A stretch of 63,913 nucleotides of DNA from Fidelibacterota bacterium (GTDB lineage Bacteria > Fidelibacterota > UBA8477 > JABMPR01): positions 1 through 63,913 of the forward strand of contig JADHVL010000021.1 in the NCBI GenBank assembly GCA_016784025.1, read 5' to 3'. The notes below the pieces were generated by a model, which was given only the letters and a program-made list of their open reading frames with translations, was not told the DNA's origin and made no database searches. The translations under genes were made by a program, and so were the position numbers. Of this stretch, positions 8,573-16,366 are shown piece by piece. Position 1 is the stretch's first letter. The number at the start of each line of letters is the position of its first letter.

Positions 8573-8865
8573 TGGCTACCAAACTCAAACTGAAGAAACC
8601 CACACCCAAAGCTCTCAAGATCTATAAGAAGCATGGCTTGTTAAATGATGGTTCTGACAACAAAGCTGAGGCTATGGCTCTGCTAGATCTCTATACTGAT
8701 GAAGAAGCCTTCAGGGAAGTTATCGATGTCACCTTTGTAAAGAGCTTTACTGACGAAGAGATCGAGGAATTGGATCTCCAGGCAGTGGGGGGAGGCATCA
8801 TGGATTTTTTCTTCTCATCGTTCGTGCGTTCGCCCAAGTCCGCGAAGCCGAACACGAGTTCTTAG
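8572..8865 (+). CDS. Tail assembly chaperone, short (G-like) product
   Basis: The zero-frame product is 97 residues. Residues 1-80 are Lys/Glu-rich and helical, as in lambda gpG-like chaperones that bind the tape measure protein during tail assembly. The last ~17 residues (after the slippery site at 8805-8811) are a Ser/Pro-rich out-of-family tail. A -1 frameshift at that site gives the longer G-T-like product ending at 9053. The arrangement tail tube, chaperone, tape measure is conserved across siphophages and myophages. Confidence 0.75.
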   Translation: MATKLKLKKPTPKALKIYKKHGLLNDGSDNKAEAMALLDLYTDEEAFREVIDVTFVKSFTDEEIEELDLQAVGGGIMDFFFSSFVRSPKSAKPNTSS

Positions 8866-9053
8866 ACAAGCCAAACGAACCTGAGCCACAAGAAGATTTA
8901 GCCTGGCACCGCCTGATACACAATCTGGTCGTGCTAGGCTTTGGTTCATATAGGGAGTGTGAGGATGCAGATCTGGTAGATGCCATGATCTTTTTACTCA
9001 TCAGAACCAGAGAGACCCCCCAGGATAAGATCAGAGAGCACTTGAAAAAATGA
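8572..9053 (+). CDS. Tail assembly chaperone, -1 frameshift fusion (GT-like) product
   Basis: Reading to TTC (8809-8811) in frame and then slipping back one base at T_TTT_TTC gives a 160-residue fusion: 80 residues of G plus 80 residues of a T-like domain read from 8811 in the -1 frame. That frame has no ATG near its beginning and is open from the slip site to the TGA at 9051-9053. The extra domain starts LLIVRAFAQVREAEHEF and ends IREHLKK; it is acidic and helical. The stop overlaps the tape measure ATG (ATGA), which ties this frame to the operon and argues that it is translated. The segment 8866-9049 would otherwise be unexplained. Confidence 0.75.
8791..8811 (+). promoter_or_regulatory. 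Programmed -1 frameshift signal (internal SD + slippery heptamer)
   Basis: GGAGG at 8791-8795 lies 9 bases before the heptamer T TTT TTC (8805-8811), which is in the correct phase of the chaperone gene. In E. coli dnaX an internal Shine-Dalgarno at about 10 bases upstream of the slippery site stimulates -1 slippage, and U UUU UUC is a known -1 heptamer. I did not find a clear downstream pseudoknot by eye. Confidence 0.75.
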
Positions 9054-11458
9054 ACGACTTCACCATCAACATAAAGCTGAACATGATCGAGTCACTCGGT
9101 GGTGTTGATGATGCTGAAAAGAAGGTGACCGGGTTCACCGGAAAAGCTCAAGTCGGATTTACCTCTCTGATTGGCAAAATGTCAGCTGCATCATTTGGGA
9201 TCAATCAGATCTCAATGGTCGCACAAAAAGGCATGGATCTCCTCTCTGCTCCCCTGGATAAATTTTCAGAATATGAGTCTAGACTTTACAACGTTAAGTC
9301 CCTGGGTGTTGAAAATATTGAAGCCCTGGGAGAGAGTGTATTAGGGCTCACAGATTCTATCCCCAAAAGTGCCAATGAACTATCCGAATCCCTCTATGAT
9401 GTAGTCTCAGCTGGTGTTGATTCAGCCAATCAGATCTCATACTTAGAACTCAATGCCAAAGCTGCCACGGCTGGCTTGGCTGAGACCAGCGATGCTATCG
9501 CTCTTTCCAGTGCCATTGTGAAGGGCTATGGTAAGGATTGGTCTGAGTCAGAAACAATTCTGGATCAAGCCTTTAAAACAGTTGAGCTGGGCCAGACTAC
9601 TTTCCCTGAATTAGCTGGCAGTATTCAATCAGTGACTCCAGCATTTGCCGCAATGGACTTTAAGACTCAAGAGCTCTTTGGGTCTTTCGCAACACTGACC
9701 GGTGTCACTGGAAATGCTTCGGAAGTTTCCACCCAGCTCAAGGCTGTGATGACCGGTCTGGCCGCTCCAACTAAAGACCTGACTGCCCTGGCCAGGAAGC
9801 ATGGATTTGCCACGGTTGAACAGATGGCCAAGACCAAGGGTTTGACTGGTGTATTAAAGCTAGTCAAAGATGAAACCGGTGGCTCAGCTGCAAAGATGGG
9901 AAAACTGTTTGGATCTGTTGAAGCTGTTACTGGACTGCTGGCATTAACAGGATCTCAGTACGATACCTTCATAGATAAAACGGGTCAGATGAGTGAGTCA
10001 ACTGGAGCCATGTCTGATGCTTTTGATATCAACGCTGCCTCAGCTGAAAACTCTGAGCAGATGATCAAGAACAAATTCGACAAAGCTCTTATTGGACTAG
10101 GTGAACACCTCATGCCAGTCAAGCTGGCCATCATGGATTTTGGTGTCCAGATCATGGATGGTATTGACTGGGAACCCATCCTACTCGGCATCGATGATAC
10201 CATCACTTTCTTAGGAGATTTATGGGATCAGACTGAACCCTTAATCGTCTCTTTATGGGATCTAGGTGTGGCCTTTGAAAAGGCGATTCCCTGGGAAGCT
10301 GTGAGCGCTGGATTTGATATGGTTGTAGGCTGGATCGATAAGGCAGTTTCTGGCTATAAGATGCTATTTGAATTGATGGGTCTCCTGGATGATGAAAATG
10401 CAGATGCACCTGAGAATTCAAAAATTGCTGATGCCCATGATGGTGAAACAAAAGCTGTAAATCGTAAAGCTGCTGCCATCGAGCGAACCACCAGGGCAAC
10501 CCGTGAATTGAAGAGAGAAAGATCAACTGGCCGCAAACCTGAATCTGGTGATACCGATCCACAAGTTGAACCCACTGGCCAGACACCATCAGTTGAGCTT
10601 GAACGGGTTTCACTGGAAGATCGCCTTGAGCTGAACCAGTTGTATTTCGAGAATGCCCAGATCCTGGAAGATGATTATTATCAGAACAAATTCTCACTCA
10701 TGGATCAACTGGCCGCTACCTATGATCTGAACAATGCAGATGAGAAAAAGCAGCATCTCAAACTGACAGCTGACAAGCTCAAAGCCGAGAAGAAATACCA
10801 GGCCAATAAGGCCAAGGTTGAGAAGGGTGCCTACACCTCAACCCTATCCCTTTATTCCCAGATGATGAGTGCTTTCCAGGGTAAGTCTGAAACCATGTTC
10901 AAGGTCGGTAAGGCGGCTAGCCTGGTACAAGCTGGGATCAACACATATGAGGGTGCCACAGCCGCCTACAAGTCCATGGCTGGGATTCCTGTAGTCGGAC
11001 CAGGGTTAGGTGTTCTAGCTGCTGGTGCAGCAGTCGCTCTAGGTCTGGCCAATGTTGCTGAGATCCGGTCACAGAAGTTTGAAAAGATGAAAGCTGGTGG
11101 GTTTCTGGGAGATGGAATGCGAACCCTGGCCAATGGTGATTATGGTGATGGTGAGGACCTCATGATCATTGCCAACTCTGATGAGTATATCGTCAACGCT
11201 GAGGCAACCAGAAAGCATCGTGGTCTCTTAGAGTATATCAACCATTACAATCCCCCCAAGATGGCCGCTGGTGGTCTTGTGGGAGGTGGAAGTGCTGCAC
11301 CTTCCTTAGGAATTAATGCTGAAGATCTGGAACTGGCCATGCGACGTGCCTTGTCAGATTCCACTATCAAGATCTCCGGAGAAACCAGAATGGATAATGG
11401 AGATATCTACCTCTCCTGGGAAAGTGGAAAGTTAGAGATCGAGGCTGGTAGGGTATGA
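9050..11458 (+). CDS. Tail tape measure protein (TP901 family)
   Basis: An 802-residue tape measure protein that sets tail length and is ejected with the DNA. The TP901-type core is clear in the first ~330 residues: 'SLYDVVSAGVDSANQ', 'LSSAIVKGYG', 'ELAGSIQSVTPAFAAM', 'FATLTGVTGNASEVSTQLKAVM' and 'LFGSVEAVTGLLALTG'. A membrane-like hydrophobic stretch (IPVVGPGLGVLAAGAAVALGLANVA) lies near residue 645. The C-terminus has a Gly-rich turn (MAAGGLVGGGSAAP). By the usual ~1.5 A per residue rule the tail would be around 120 nm, so a long non-podoviral tail. It starts in an ATGA overlap with the frameshifted chaperone. Confidence 0.85.
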   Translation: MNDFTINIKLNMIESLGGVDDAEKKVTGFTGKAQVGFTSLIGKMSAASFGINQISMVAQKGMDLLSAPLDKFSEYESRLYNVKSLGVENIEALGESVLGLTDSIPKSANELSESLYDVVSAGVDSANQISYLELNAKAATAGLAETSDAIALSSAIVKGYGKDWSESETILDQAFKTVELGQTTFPELAGSIQSVTPAFAAMDFKTQELFGSFATLTGVTGNASEVSTQLKAVMTGLAAPTKDLTALARKHGFATVEQMAKTKGLTGVLKLVKDETGGSAAKMGKLFGSVEAVTGLLALTGSQYDTFIDKTGQMSESTGAMSDAFDINAASAENSEQMIKNKFDKALIGLGEHLMPVKLAIMDFGVQIMDGIDWEPILLGIDDTITFLGDLWDQTEPLIVSLWDLGVAFEKAIPWEAVSAGFDMVVGWIDKAVSGYKMLFELMGLLDDENADAPENSKIADAHDGETKAVNRKAAAIERTTRATRELKRERSTGRKPESGDTDPQVEPTGQTPSVELERVSLEDRLELNQLYFENAQILEDDYYQNKFSLMDQLAATYDLNNADEKKQHLKLTADKLKAEKKYQANKAKVEKGAYTSTLSLYSQMMSAFQGKSETMFKVGKAASLVQAGINTYEGATAAYKSMAGIPVVGPGLGVLAAGAAVALGLANVAEIRSQKFEKMKAGGFLGDGMRTLANGDYGDGEDLMIIANSDEYIVNAEATRKHRGLLEYINHYNPPKMAAGGLVGGGSAAPSLGINAEDLELAMRRALSDSTIKISGETRMDNGDIYLSWESGKLEIEAGRV

Positions 11459-12654
11459 TCTTTAAATACCAGATCGATGGCGTGACGGTTTCAGTCTACA
11501 ATAAGCCCAAGATCCAGCTGGCCAGTCGTGATAGTTATGCCATTTTTCAATACACATCAAGGTCAGTAACCCTCTCTATCCTGGACACGGTCACAATCAG
11601 CTCAACATCTCGATTAAAGATTTACCAGGGAAGCGTGGCTGCAGCCAATCTTATATGGACAGGAGATATCGACTGGAACTCAAGGAAGTCAGATTCTAAA
11701 ACAAACATTCTCTCTGTGACCTTCATTCCTGATGTGGCTAAGCTCAAGACTACCAGCATCAATCAGACCTATGCCGGGGATACCTTCGAAGATGTGATGG
11801 ATGATATCGTCTCTGCTCTCGGTACTGGTTGGAGTTGGGACACCAACATGGTTTTGACCCACATTTACACCTACGATGAAGAGGATCTGGACGATACAAG
11901 TGAACCTAATCCACATAGTGCTGATGCTGTCCTGGTAACAGATCCATTTTTTACAAAAGCTGGTTCAGTACCCTATGTTAAATTTTGGTATGATCCAACT
12001 ATGAGCCTCCTGTATTCAAAAATGTCACGAGGCGCTTTTGGTGCTGGTGAAAGCTCGATCAGTGGCTACACTCAATTGGCAGCACCAGCCAATGTGAGCA
12101 CACCAATTTCTGGTAATGTTGGATACGGTTTCGATTATGATGATGGACCCTACTTCATAGATCATCACATCTACTTTTTGAATGGGGGCACAGTGCGCTC
12201 ATATGGACCACAAACACTGATTATCAGCCAGATGTGGGTCACCCTGAATTCAACTACAAATGTATTTGTGAAGGATCTATGCCAATTCGCTGATGCTTAT
12301 TTCTATGTGCTGGATAAAACGATTTATTTGAACCACAGGCATGGAGTATCCCCACGTACCATCACAGGGTCAGTGATCTCTCGGAAAACCACCTATAGCG
12401 AGGTAGATGCAACACTCTCATTTAGCGTGGACTATGGTGTTTCAGCATATCTGCTGGGCGTCCTGGATACATACTATTCAGATCACTACCCCGATAACCG
12501 TACCCTAAACCAGCTGGTAATTATCAATCCCAGTGCTCGTGTGCTGCCTGGTGAGACCCTTATCCTGAATGGTGTTGTTGAGGGAACGGTAAAGGGTGTG
12601 AGCTATGGCCAGGACAGAATGAATATTGATGTCGATCGGATGGGGCTAGACTAA
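11455..12654 (+). CDS. Phage tail protein of unknown function
   Basis: A 399-residue beta-rich protein starting in an ATGA overlap with the tape measure gene and ending in TAATG with the next gene. Position directly downstream of the tape measure suggests a distal tail or hub protein. The sequence has repeated Tyr/Ser/Thr strands and a conserved-looking 'AGDTFEDVMDDIVSALGTGWSWDTNM' helix, reminiscent of tail hub proteins, but I cannot assign a family. No signal peptide or membrane segment. Confidence 0.6.
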   Translation: MIFKYQIDGVTVSVYNKPKIQLASRDSYAIFQYTSRSVTLSILDTVTISSTSRLKIYQGSVAAANLIWTGDIDWNSRKSDSKTNILSVTFIPDVAKLKTTSINQTYAGDTFEDVMDDIVSALGTGWSWDTNMVLTHIYTYDEEDLDDTSEPNPHSADAVLVTDPFFTKAGSVPYVKFWYDPTMSLLYSKMSRGAFGAGESSISGYTQLAAPANVSTPISGNVGYGFDYDDGPYFIDHHIYFLNGGTVRSYGPQTLIISQMWVTLNSTTNVFVKDLCQFADAYFYVLDKTIYLNHRHGVSPRTITGSVISRKTTYSEVDATLSFSVDYGVSAYLLGVLDTYYSDHYPDNRTLNQLVIINPSARVLPGETLILNGVVEGTVKGVSYGQDRMNIDVDRMGLD

Positions 12655-13043
12655 TGCTCAACACCTCAAATAGTGTCGTATTCAAGCGAGGGGCTACCAC
12701 AGATCTCACCAAAGATATGAATCGTGTTGAATTCGATTGGGAACCTATAGGTGGCAAGGTTGAAGAGGATGAGGATTTCAAGCTCATTGAGAACTGGTCG
12801 GACTATCGAATCATCATCAATCTTGAATTCTACCTAGAGCCAACTGAGTCCCTTTCTCTAGCCAAGACCTGGCTACCAGCGACAAATAAGGTGATCAGGA
12901 TAGATGGGGTGGATATCCCGGTCGTGTTGGATATGAAGGGTGTCAACTTCAGTCATGTCATGAAGCGGAATTTTAAGTCACTCGTGAAGCTGAAATTTAA
13001 GCACAAAGATCCCGGTGCTCTTCCTACGACCCCACCACCATAA
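12654..13043 (+). CDS. Small phage tail protein of unknown function
   Basis: A 129-residue soluble protein, the last tail gene visible. It has alternating hydrophobic strands (YRIIINLEFYLEP, IRIDGVDIPVVLDM) and a Pro-rich C-terminus (GALPTTPPP). It starts in an overlap with the previous gene. A distal tail or tip role is inferred from position only. Notably no baseplate wedge, spike or classical tail fibre genes follow. Confidence 0.55.
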   Translation: MLNTSNSVVFKRGATTDLTKDMNRVEFDWEPIGGKVEEDEDFKLIENWSDYRIIINLEFYLEPTESLSLAKTWLPATNKVIRIDGVDIPVVLDMKGVNFSHVMKRNFKSLVKLKFKHKDPGALPTTPPP

Positions 13044-13068
13044 TAATTGATATGGGATCTGCTCTAAG

Positions 13069-13148
13069 AATGGAGTAGGTCAAAGAGAGGGGGGTCTCCT
13101 CAACCCAACCTGGTTGCACCCAGGAAGAACCCGAAGGTCTACTCCAAT
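13069..13148 (+). ncRNA. Candidate structured RNA / leader before the methylase gene
   Basis: The 160-base gap before the methylase gene contains a potential multibranched fold. A closing helix pairs TGGAGTAG (13071-13078) with CTACTCCA (13139-13146), extended by GTC/GGT to about 11 bp. Inside, GAGG (13087-13090) can pair with CCTC (13098-13101) and CCTGG (13109-13113) with CCAGG (13120-13124). A competing hairpin CAAC/GTTG (13106-13116) excludes the last stem. It could be a cis-regulatory leader or a phage small RNA. Strand is assumed from the flanking genes. Confidence 0.35.
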
Positions 13149-13203
13149 TCCAAGAATCATAAGAAAGTAACCTTCGTTTTATAGATGGAAAGAGGAGGTT
13201 GCA

Positions 13204-14004
13204 GTGGATGCAGCAAATCAGGATAGTTTGATCTCGTGGGTCGGTGGCAAAAAACAACTTCGAAAAGAAATCTCCCAATACATACCAAATGATATTCAAG
13301 GATACATCGAGCCCTTTGGTGGAGCTGGATGGCTTCTGTTCTATAAATCAAAGTGGGCTCAGCTGGAAGTTTACAATGATATTAACAGTGACCTGGTTAA
13401 TGTATTCAGGACGGCCAAATACCATCCAGAAGCCCTGCTAAAGGAATATGAGTATATGATGGCCAGTCGTGAGCTCTTCGGCCAGGTGAGGGCAAATCCG
13501 GGCTTCACAGAGATCCAGAGAGCAGCCAGGTTCATGTTCTTACTTCACAGATCGTTTGGAGCAATAGGTGAACACTTCGGAACGTCCAAGGTCACTCCAG
13601 TTAAGTCACAGCAGCACCTACTCAAAAAGATCGACCTGGTAAGTAAGCGTCTGGATAAGACCATGATTGAGCATTTATCATTTGAGGAGCTGGTGGCCAA
13701 GTATGATGCTCCTGGTAACTTCTTCTTTTGCGATCCACCCTACTTTCATGGCCATGACTATGATCTTAAGTTCGATCACATGATGCTTTATGATGTACTC
13801 TCGGAGGTGGAAGGGAAATGGCTGCTCACGTATGATGACTGCCAGGAGGCCAGAGATCTGTTCCAGGGATACTGGATGAAATCACTGGTTCGTCAGAAAG
13901 GGATCGAGCGGAAGCATGGAGATATGGAATATAAAGAGATTTTAATTGCCAATTATGAGCCGTTTAAACAGGGTTTAAATACTACACTATGGGATGATGA
14001 CTAG
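13204..14004 (+). CDS. N6-adenine DNA methyltransferase, D12 (Dam-like) class
   Basis: A 266-residue orphan adenine methyltransferase. The class alpha D12 signature is clear: WVGGKKQL (12-19), SAM-binding motif I EPFGGAG (36-42), ND at 58-59, and catalytic motif IV DPPY (177-180). No cognate restriction gene of matching specificity is next to it, so it probably protects phage DNA or controls phage genes, comparable in position (not in sequence) to Mu mom at the right end of the genome. AGAGGAGG precedes the GTG start. The third copy of the prophage palindrome lies inside its last codons. GATC looks frequent in this prophage, which would fit Dam specificity, but this is untested. Confidence 0.85.
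   Translation: MDAANQDSLISWVGGKKQLRKEISQYIPNDIQGYIEPFGGAGWLLFYKSKWAQLEVYNDINSDLVNVFRTAKYHPEALLKEYEYMMASRELFGQVRANPGFTEIQRAARFMFLLHRSFGAIGEHFGTSKVTPVKSQQHLLKKIDLVSKRLDKTMIEHLSFEELVAKYDAPGNFFFCDPPYFHGHDYDLKFDHMMLYDVLSEVEGKWLLTYDDCQEARDLFQGYWMKSLVRQKGIERKHGDMEYKEILIANYEPFKQGLNTTLWDDD
13963..13979. repeat. Prophage palindrome TTTAAAC-AGG-GTTTAAA, copy 3 (perfect)
   Basis: A perfect TTTAAAC-AGG-GTTTAAA palindrome inside the 3' end of the methylase gene (codons for FKQGLN), 25 bases from its stop. It is the last prophage-like signature before the host-like genes. Confidence 0.55.
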
Positions 14005-14057
14005 AATAGACAGAGGCTCATCCACTTTCCCGCGTGTGAGTCCACTCTAAGCTTTTG

Positions 14058-14963
14058 TCAGGATTTCATTGGTCTAGCCCGATAATTTGGCTGGGATACT
14101 TTTTTCACGTCTGATCTTACTGAAAAAGTAATCGCGAACAATTCTGTGAAAGGGATGTCATTTATCGAATCACATTTGAGGAATTTTCCCCTGTAATCGA
14201 AACCCAAGTCTTCATCGAAAAACATTCTACCTTCCTGACGGTCTACGAAAAAGATCCCTTTCTTGTAGTCCAATTGTCCAACATAGCCAAAGAAGATGTT
14301 TTCCGTTGTCTTGTACTTAATATCAAGACTAGAGATTGGAATATATTCTCCTTTCTGGTTAAGGATACGAAATGGTTTTTCTAAGTTCGGGTCCCAGCTA
14401 TGAATTTTGTCCAATGCTAATTCCTTAATATTTCCCTTGTTCCATTCCGAAAAGAATAAATCTCTTAATTGGACACCATTACATATCACTGGAAATACAA
14501 TCGGTGTCGGGGTTGTTGCTGTAAATTCATATGTGTCAGAAACATCTAGAAGTCCAATCTCTCTTACTGTAACAGGTATTTCTGGATGAAATTTCCATTT
14601 TTCGTTTCTGACATCATGTAGGGTACACAAAACTATCCCAAGCCTTTTTGCCTTAGCGATCGCAGTTTTTGTAAACCCCTTTCTAGAAACGACCACTGCC
14701 TTATTAGCCCTCACATCCTGAGCTTTAGAATGGAATGCATCTAATGTCTGCACATCAATCTTTTTATTCCAATCTTTGCATTCAACAATGGTAAGGATGT
14801 TAATCGGGCCAACTTTTCCCCGGAGTACAACATCGATTTGTCTACGACCATCGGCACCTTTGAGTCGAACATCGTGTTCTACTTCTTCAATTTTTGGGTC
14901 ATTTCGAAGTAATTCAAACATTTCCTTAGTGAGCAATTCGAATTGCCGAGATTCTTTACTCAT
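14058..14963 (-). CDS. Mrr-like restriction endonuclease (PD-(D/E)xK)
   Basis: A 301-residue protein with an Mrr_cat-like N-terminal nuclease (about residues 5-125). The PD-(D/E)xK core is visible as QIDVVL followed by TIVECKDW (D, E-x-K), then 'AVVVSRKGFTKTAIAKAKRLGI', the typical Mrr C-terminal helix. The remaining ~170 residues have no recognised domain. Mrr-type enzymes are type IV systems that cut modified DNA. It sits between the prophage methylase and host-like genes on the opposite strand, so it may be prophage or island cargo. The ATG at 14963 has GGAGGGGGACC upstream on the minus strand. Confidence 0.7.
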   Translation of the reverse strand: MSKESRQFELLTKEMFELLRNDPKIEEVEHDVRLKGADGRRQIDVVLRGKVGPINILTIVECKDWNKKIDVQTLDAFHSKAQDVRANKAVVVSRKGFTKTAIAKAKRLGIVLCTLHDVRNEKWKFHPEIPVTVREIGLLDVSDTYEFTATTPTPIVFPVICNGVQLRDLFFSEWNKGNIKELALDKIHSWDPNLEKPFRILNQKGEYIPISSLDIKYKTTENIFFGYVGQLDYKKGIFFVDRQEGRMFFDEDLGFDYRGKFLKCDSINDIPFTELFAITFSVRSDVKKVSQPNYRARPMKS

Positions 14964-15080
14964 GGTCCCCCTCCTGAGATAGTTAGTTAGATTTGATCGA
15001 ATATATCAACTTTCATTTAAAAAGCTAAAAAGTTTCATTTAAAATGCGCGTCGATACAACAGCAACACTTAAAATAGTTC

Positions 15081-15123
15081 TTGCATATCATATTGTATTG
15101 GTGTTATAGTAATGTAGAACACC
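15081..15123 (+). promoter_or_regulatory. Promoter and probable operator of the GntR/ABC operon
   Basis: TTGCAT (15081-15086) and TATAGT (15105-15110) are 18 bases apart. An inverted repeat GGTGTT (15100-15105) / AACACC (15118-15123) with a 12-base spacer covers the -10, a layout expected for autorepression by the GntR regulator encoded 17 bases downstream. Confidence 0.55.
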
Positions 15124-15140
15124 AAAAGAGGTGAAAGAAA

Positions 15141-15509
15141 ATGAACTTTGATCAAAAAACACCGATCTACCAACAACTGGCTGAGTCTATTCGCCAGGAC
15201 ATACTTTCAGGAGCGCTACCAGCTGAAACGGCGATACCTTCTGTTAGACAGATATCTGTTGAGTATGGACTGAATCCTCAGACCGTATTAAACGCAACAC
15301 AATTACTGATTCAGGAGGGTCTCTTGGAAAAAAGAAGAGGATTGGGCATGTTTGTCCAAAGTAGCGCTCGTAAACAGCTCAACAGGAGCGCCAGCGATCG
15401 CTTTAAAAATGAAACTATTCAAGCACTGGTCCAGGAAGCTCAACTGCTCTCCATATCTCAAGCGGATTTGATAAAACTCATCCAAAAAAACTACGGGGAG
15501 GTAGTCTGA
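15141..15509 (+). CDS. GntR-family regulator, YtrA subfamily
   Basis: A 122-residue repressor-type regulator. The N-terminal winged helix is a clear GntR domain: PIYQQLAESIRQDILSGALP, then the recognition helix region 'PSVRQISVEYGLNPQTVLNATQLLIQEGLLEKRRGLGMFV'. Only a short ~40-residue helical C-terminus follows, which marks the YtrA subfamily, typically located in front of and controlling an ABC transporter. That is the case here: its TGA overlaps the ATPase ATG (TGATG). GAGGTGA precedes the ATG. The palindrome at 15100-15123 is its likely binding site. Confidence 0.88.
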   Translation: MNFDQKTPIYQQLAESIRQDILSGALPAETAIPSVRQISVEYGLNPQTVLNATQLLIQEGLLEKRRGLGMFVQSSARKQLNRSASDRFKNETIQALVQEAQLLSISQADLIKLIQKNYGEVV

Positions 15510-16366
15510 TGTCTGCCCTTATAGAATTAAAAAATGTAAGCAAATCCTACGGCGACCTTAAAGCTCTGGATGCTGTCAATCTTGAAATCCCACCAGGGAA
15601 AATCGTCGGTCTTGTCGGTCCCAATGGTGCAGGCAAAACCACACTACTCCGCGCAATCACAGGAGAGTTGGATTACCAGGGTGAAGCCAAGGTTCTGGAC
15701 TGTGAGCCACGCACACAACGTGCTGAGCTCATGGGAAAAACTGGCGTCATCCACGACATTGCCGTTCTGCCATCCTGGATGAAGGTCAAAGAGCTTCTCA
15801 ATTTTATGGAAGGGATTCATCCTGGATTCCATCGTGAAAAAGCTGAAGCCTTTCTTAAAACAACCACCATACCCATGGATAAAAAAATCAAGTCTCTGAG
15901 CAAGGGAATGAAAACACAATTGCATCTGGCAGTTACACTTTCAGCTGATTCCCGCCTACTTATCCTGGATGAGCCGACACATGGATTAGATATTCTTTTT
16001 AGAAAACAACTCTACACCAGTGTTCTGGAAGATTATTTCGATGAAGAAAAATCCATCCTGATCTCTACCCATCAGATTGAAGAAGTTGAGCATATCCTCT
16101 CCGATGTCATTTTCATCAACAAGGGGAAAATCCTGCTCTATGCCAGCATTGACGAATTGGCCCAGCGTTTTACCCAATTAACCATACCTGCAGATCAGGC
16201 AGATACACTAAGGGAGCAACTCAAACCCATGAGTGAGTATGGTATTCTTGGACGGAGAGTCTTTTTACTTGAAAATACTGAGAGCAAAGCATTGGTCGGT
16301 ATGGGTGATCTCCAGACCCCATCTGTCGCTGATATTTTTGTTGCTCTTATGGGAGGTGAGGCATGA
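15509..16366 (+). CDS. ABC transporter ATP-binding protein
   Basis: A 285-residue ATPase energising the permease encoded next. Walker A GPNGAGKTT (37-45), signature LSKGM, Walker B LLILDEPTHGLD and the H-loop STHQIEE are all present. The degenerate signature (LSKGMKTQL rather than LSGGQ) is common in YtrB-type ATPases. A ~60-residue C-terminal extension follows the nucleotide-binding domain. Overlaps both neighbours (TGATG and ATGA), so the regulator, ATPase and permease are one operon. Substrate unknown; YtrA-linked systems in other bacteria respond to cell-envelope antibiotics, which is only a guide. Confidence 0.9.
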   Translation: MSALIELKNVSKSYGDLKALDAVNLEIPPGKIVGLVGPNGAGKTTLLRAITGELDYQGEAKVLDCEPRTQRAELMGKTGVIHDIAVLPSWMKVKELLNFMEGIHPGFHREKAEAFLKTTTIPMDKKIKSLSKGMKTQLHLAVTLSADSRLLILDEPTHGLDILFRKQLYTSVLEDYFDEEKSILISTHQIEEVEHILSDVIFINKGKILLYASIDELAQRFTQLTIPADQADTLREQLKPMSEYGILGRRVFLLENTESKALVGMGDLQTPSVADIFVALMGGEA

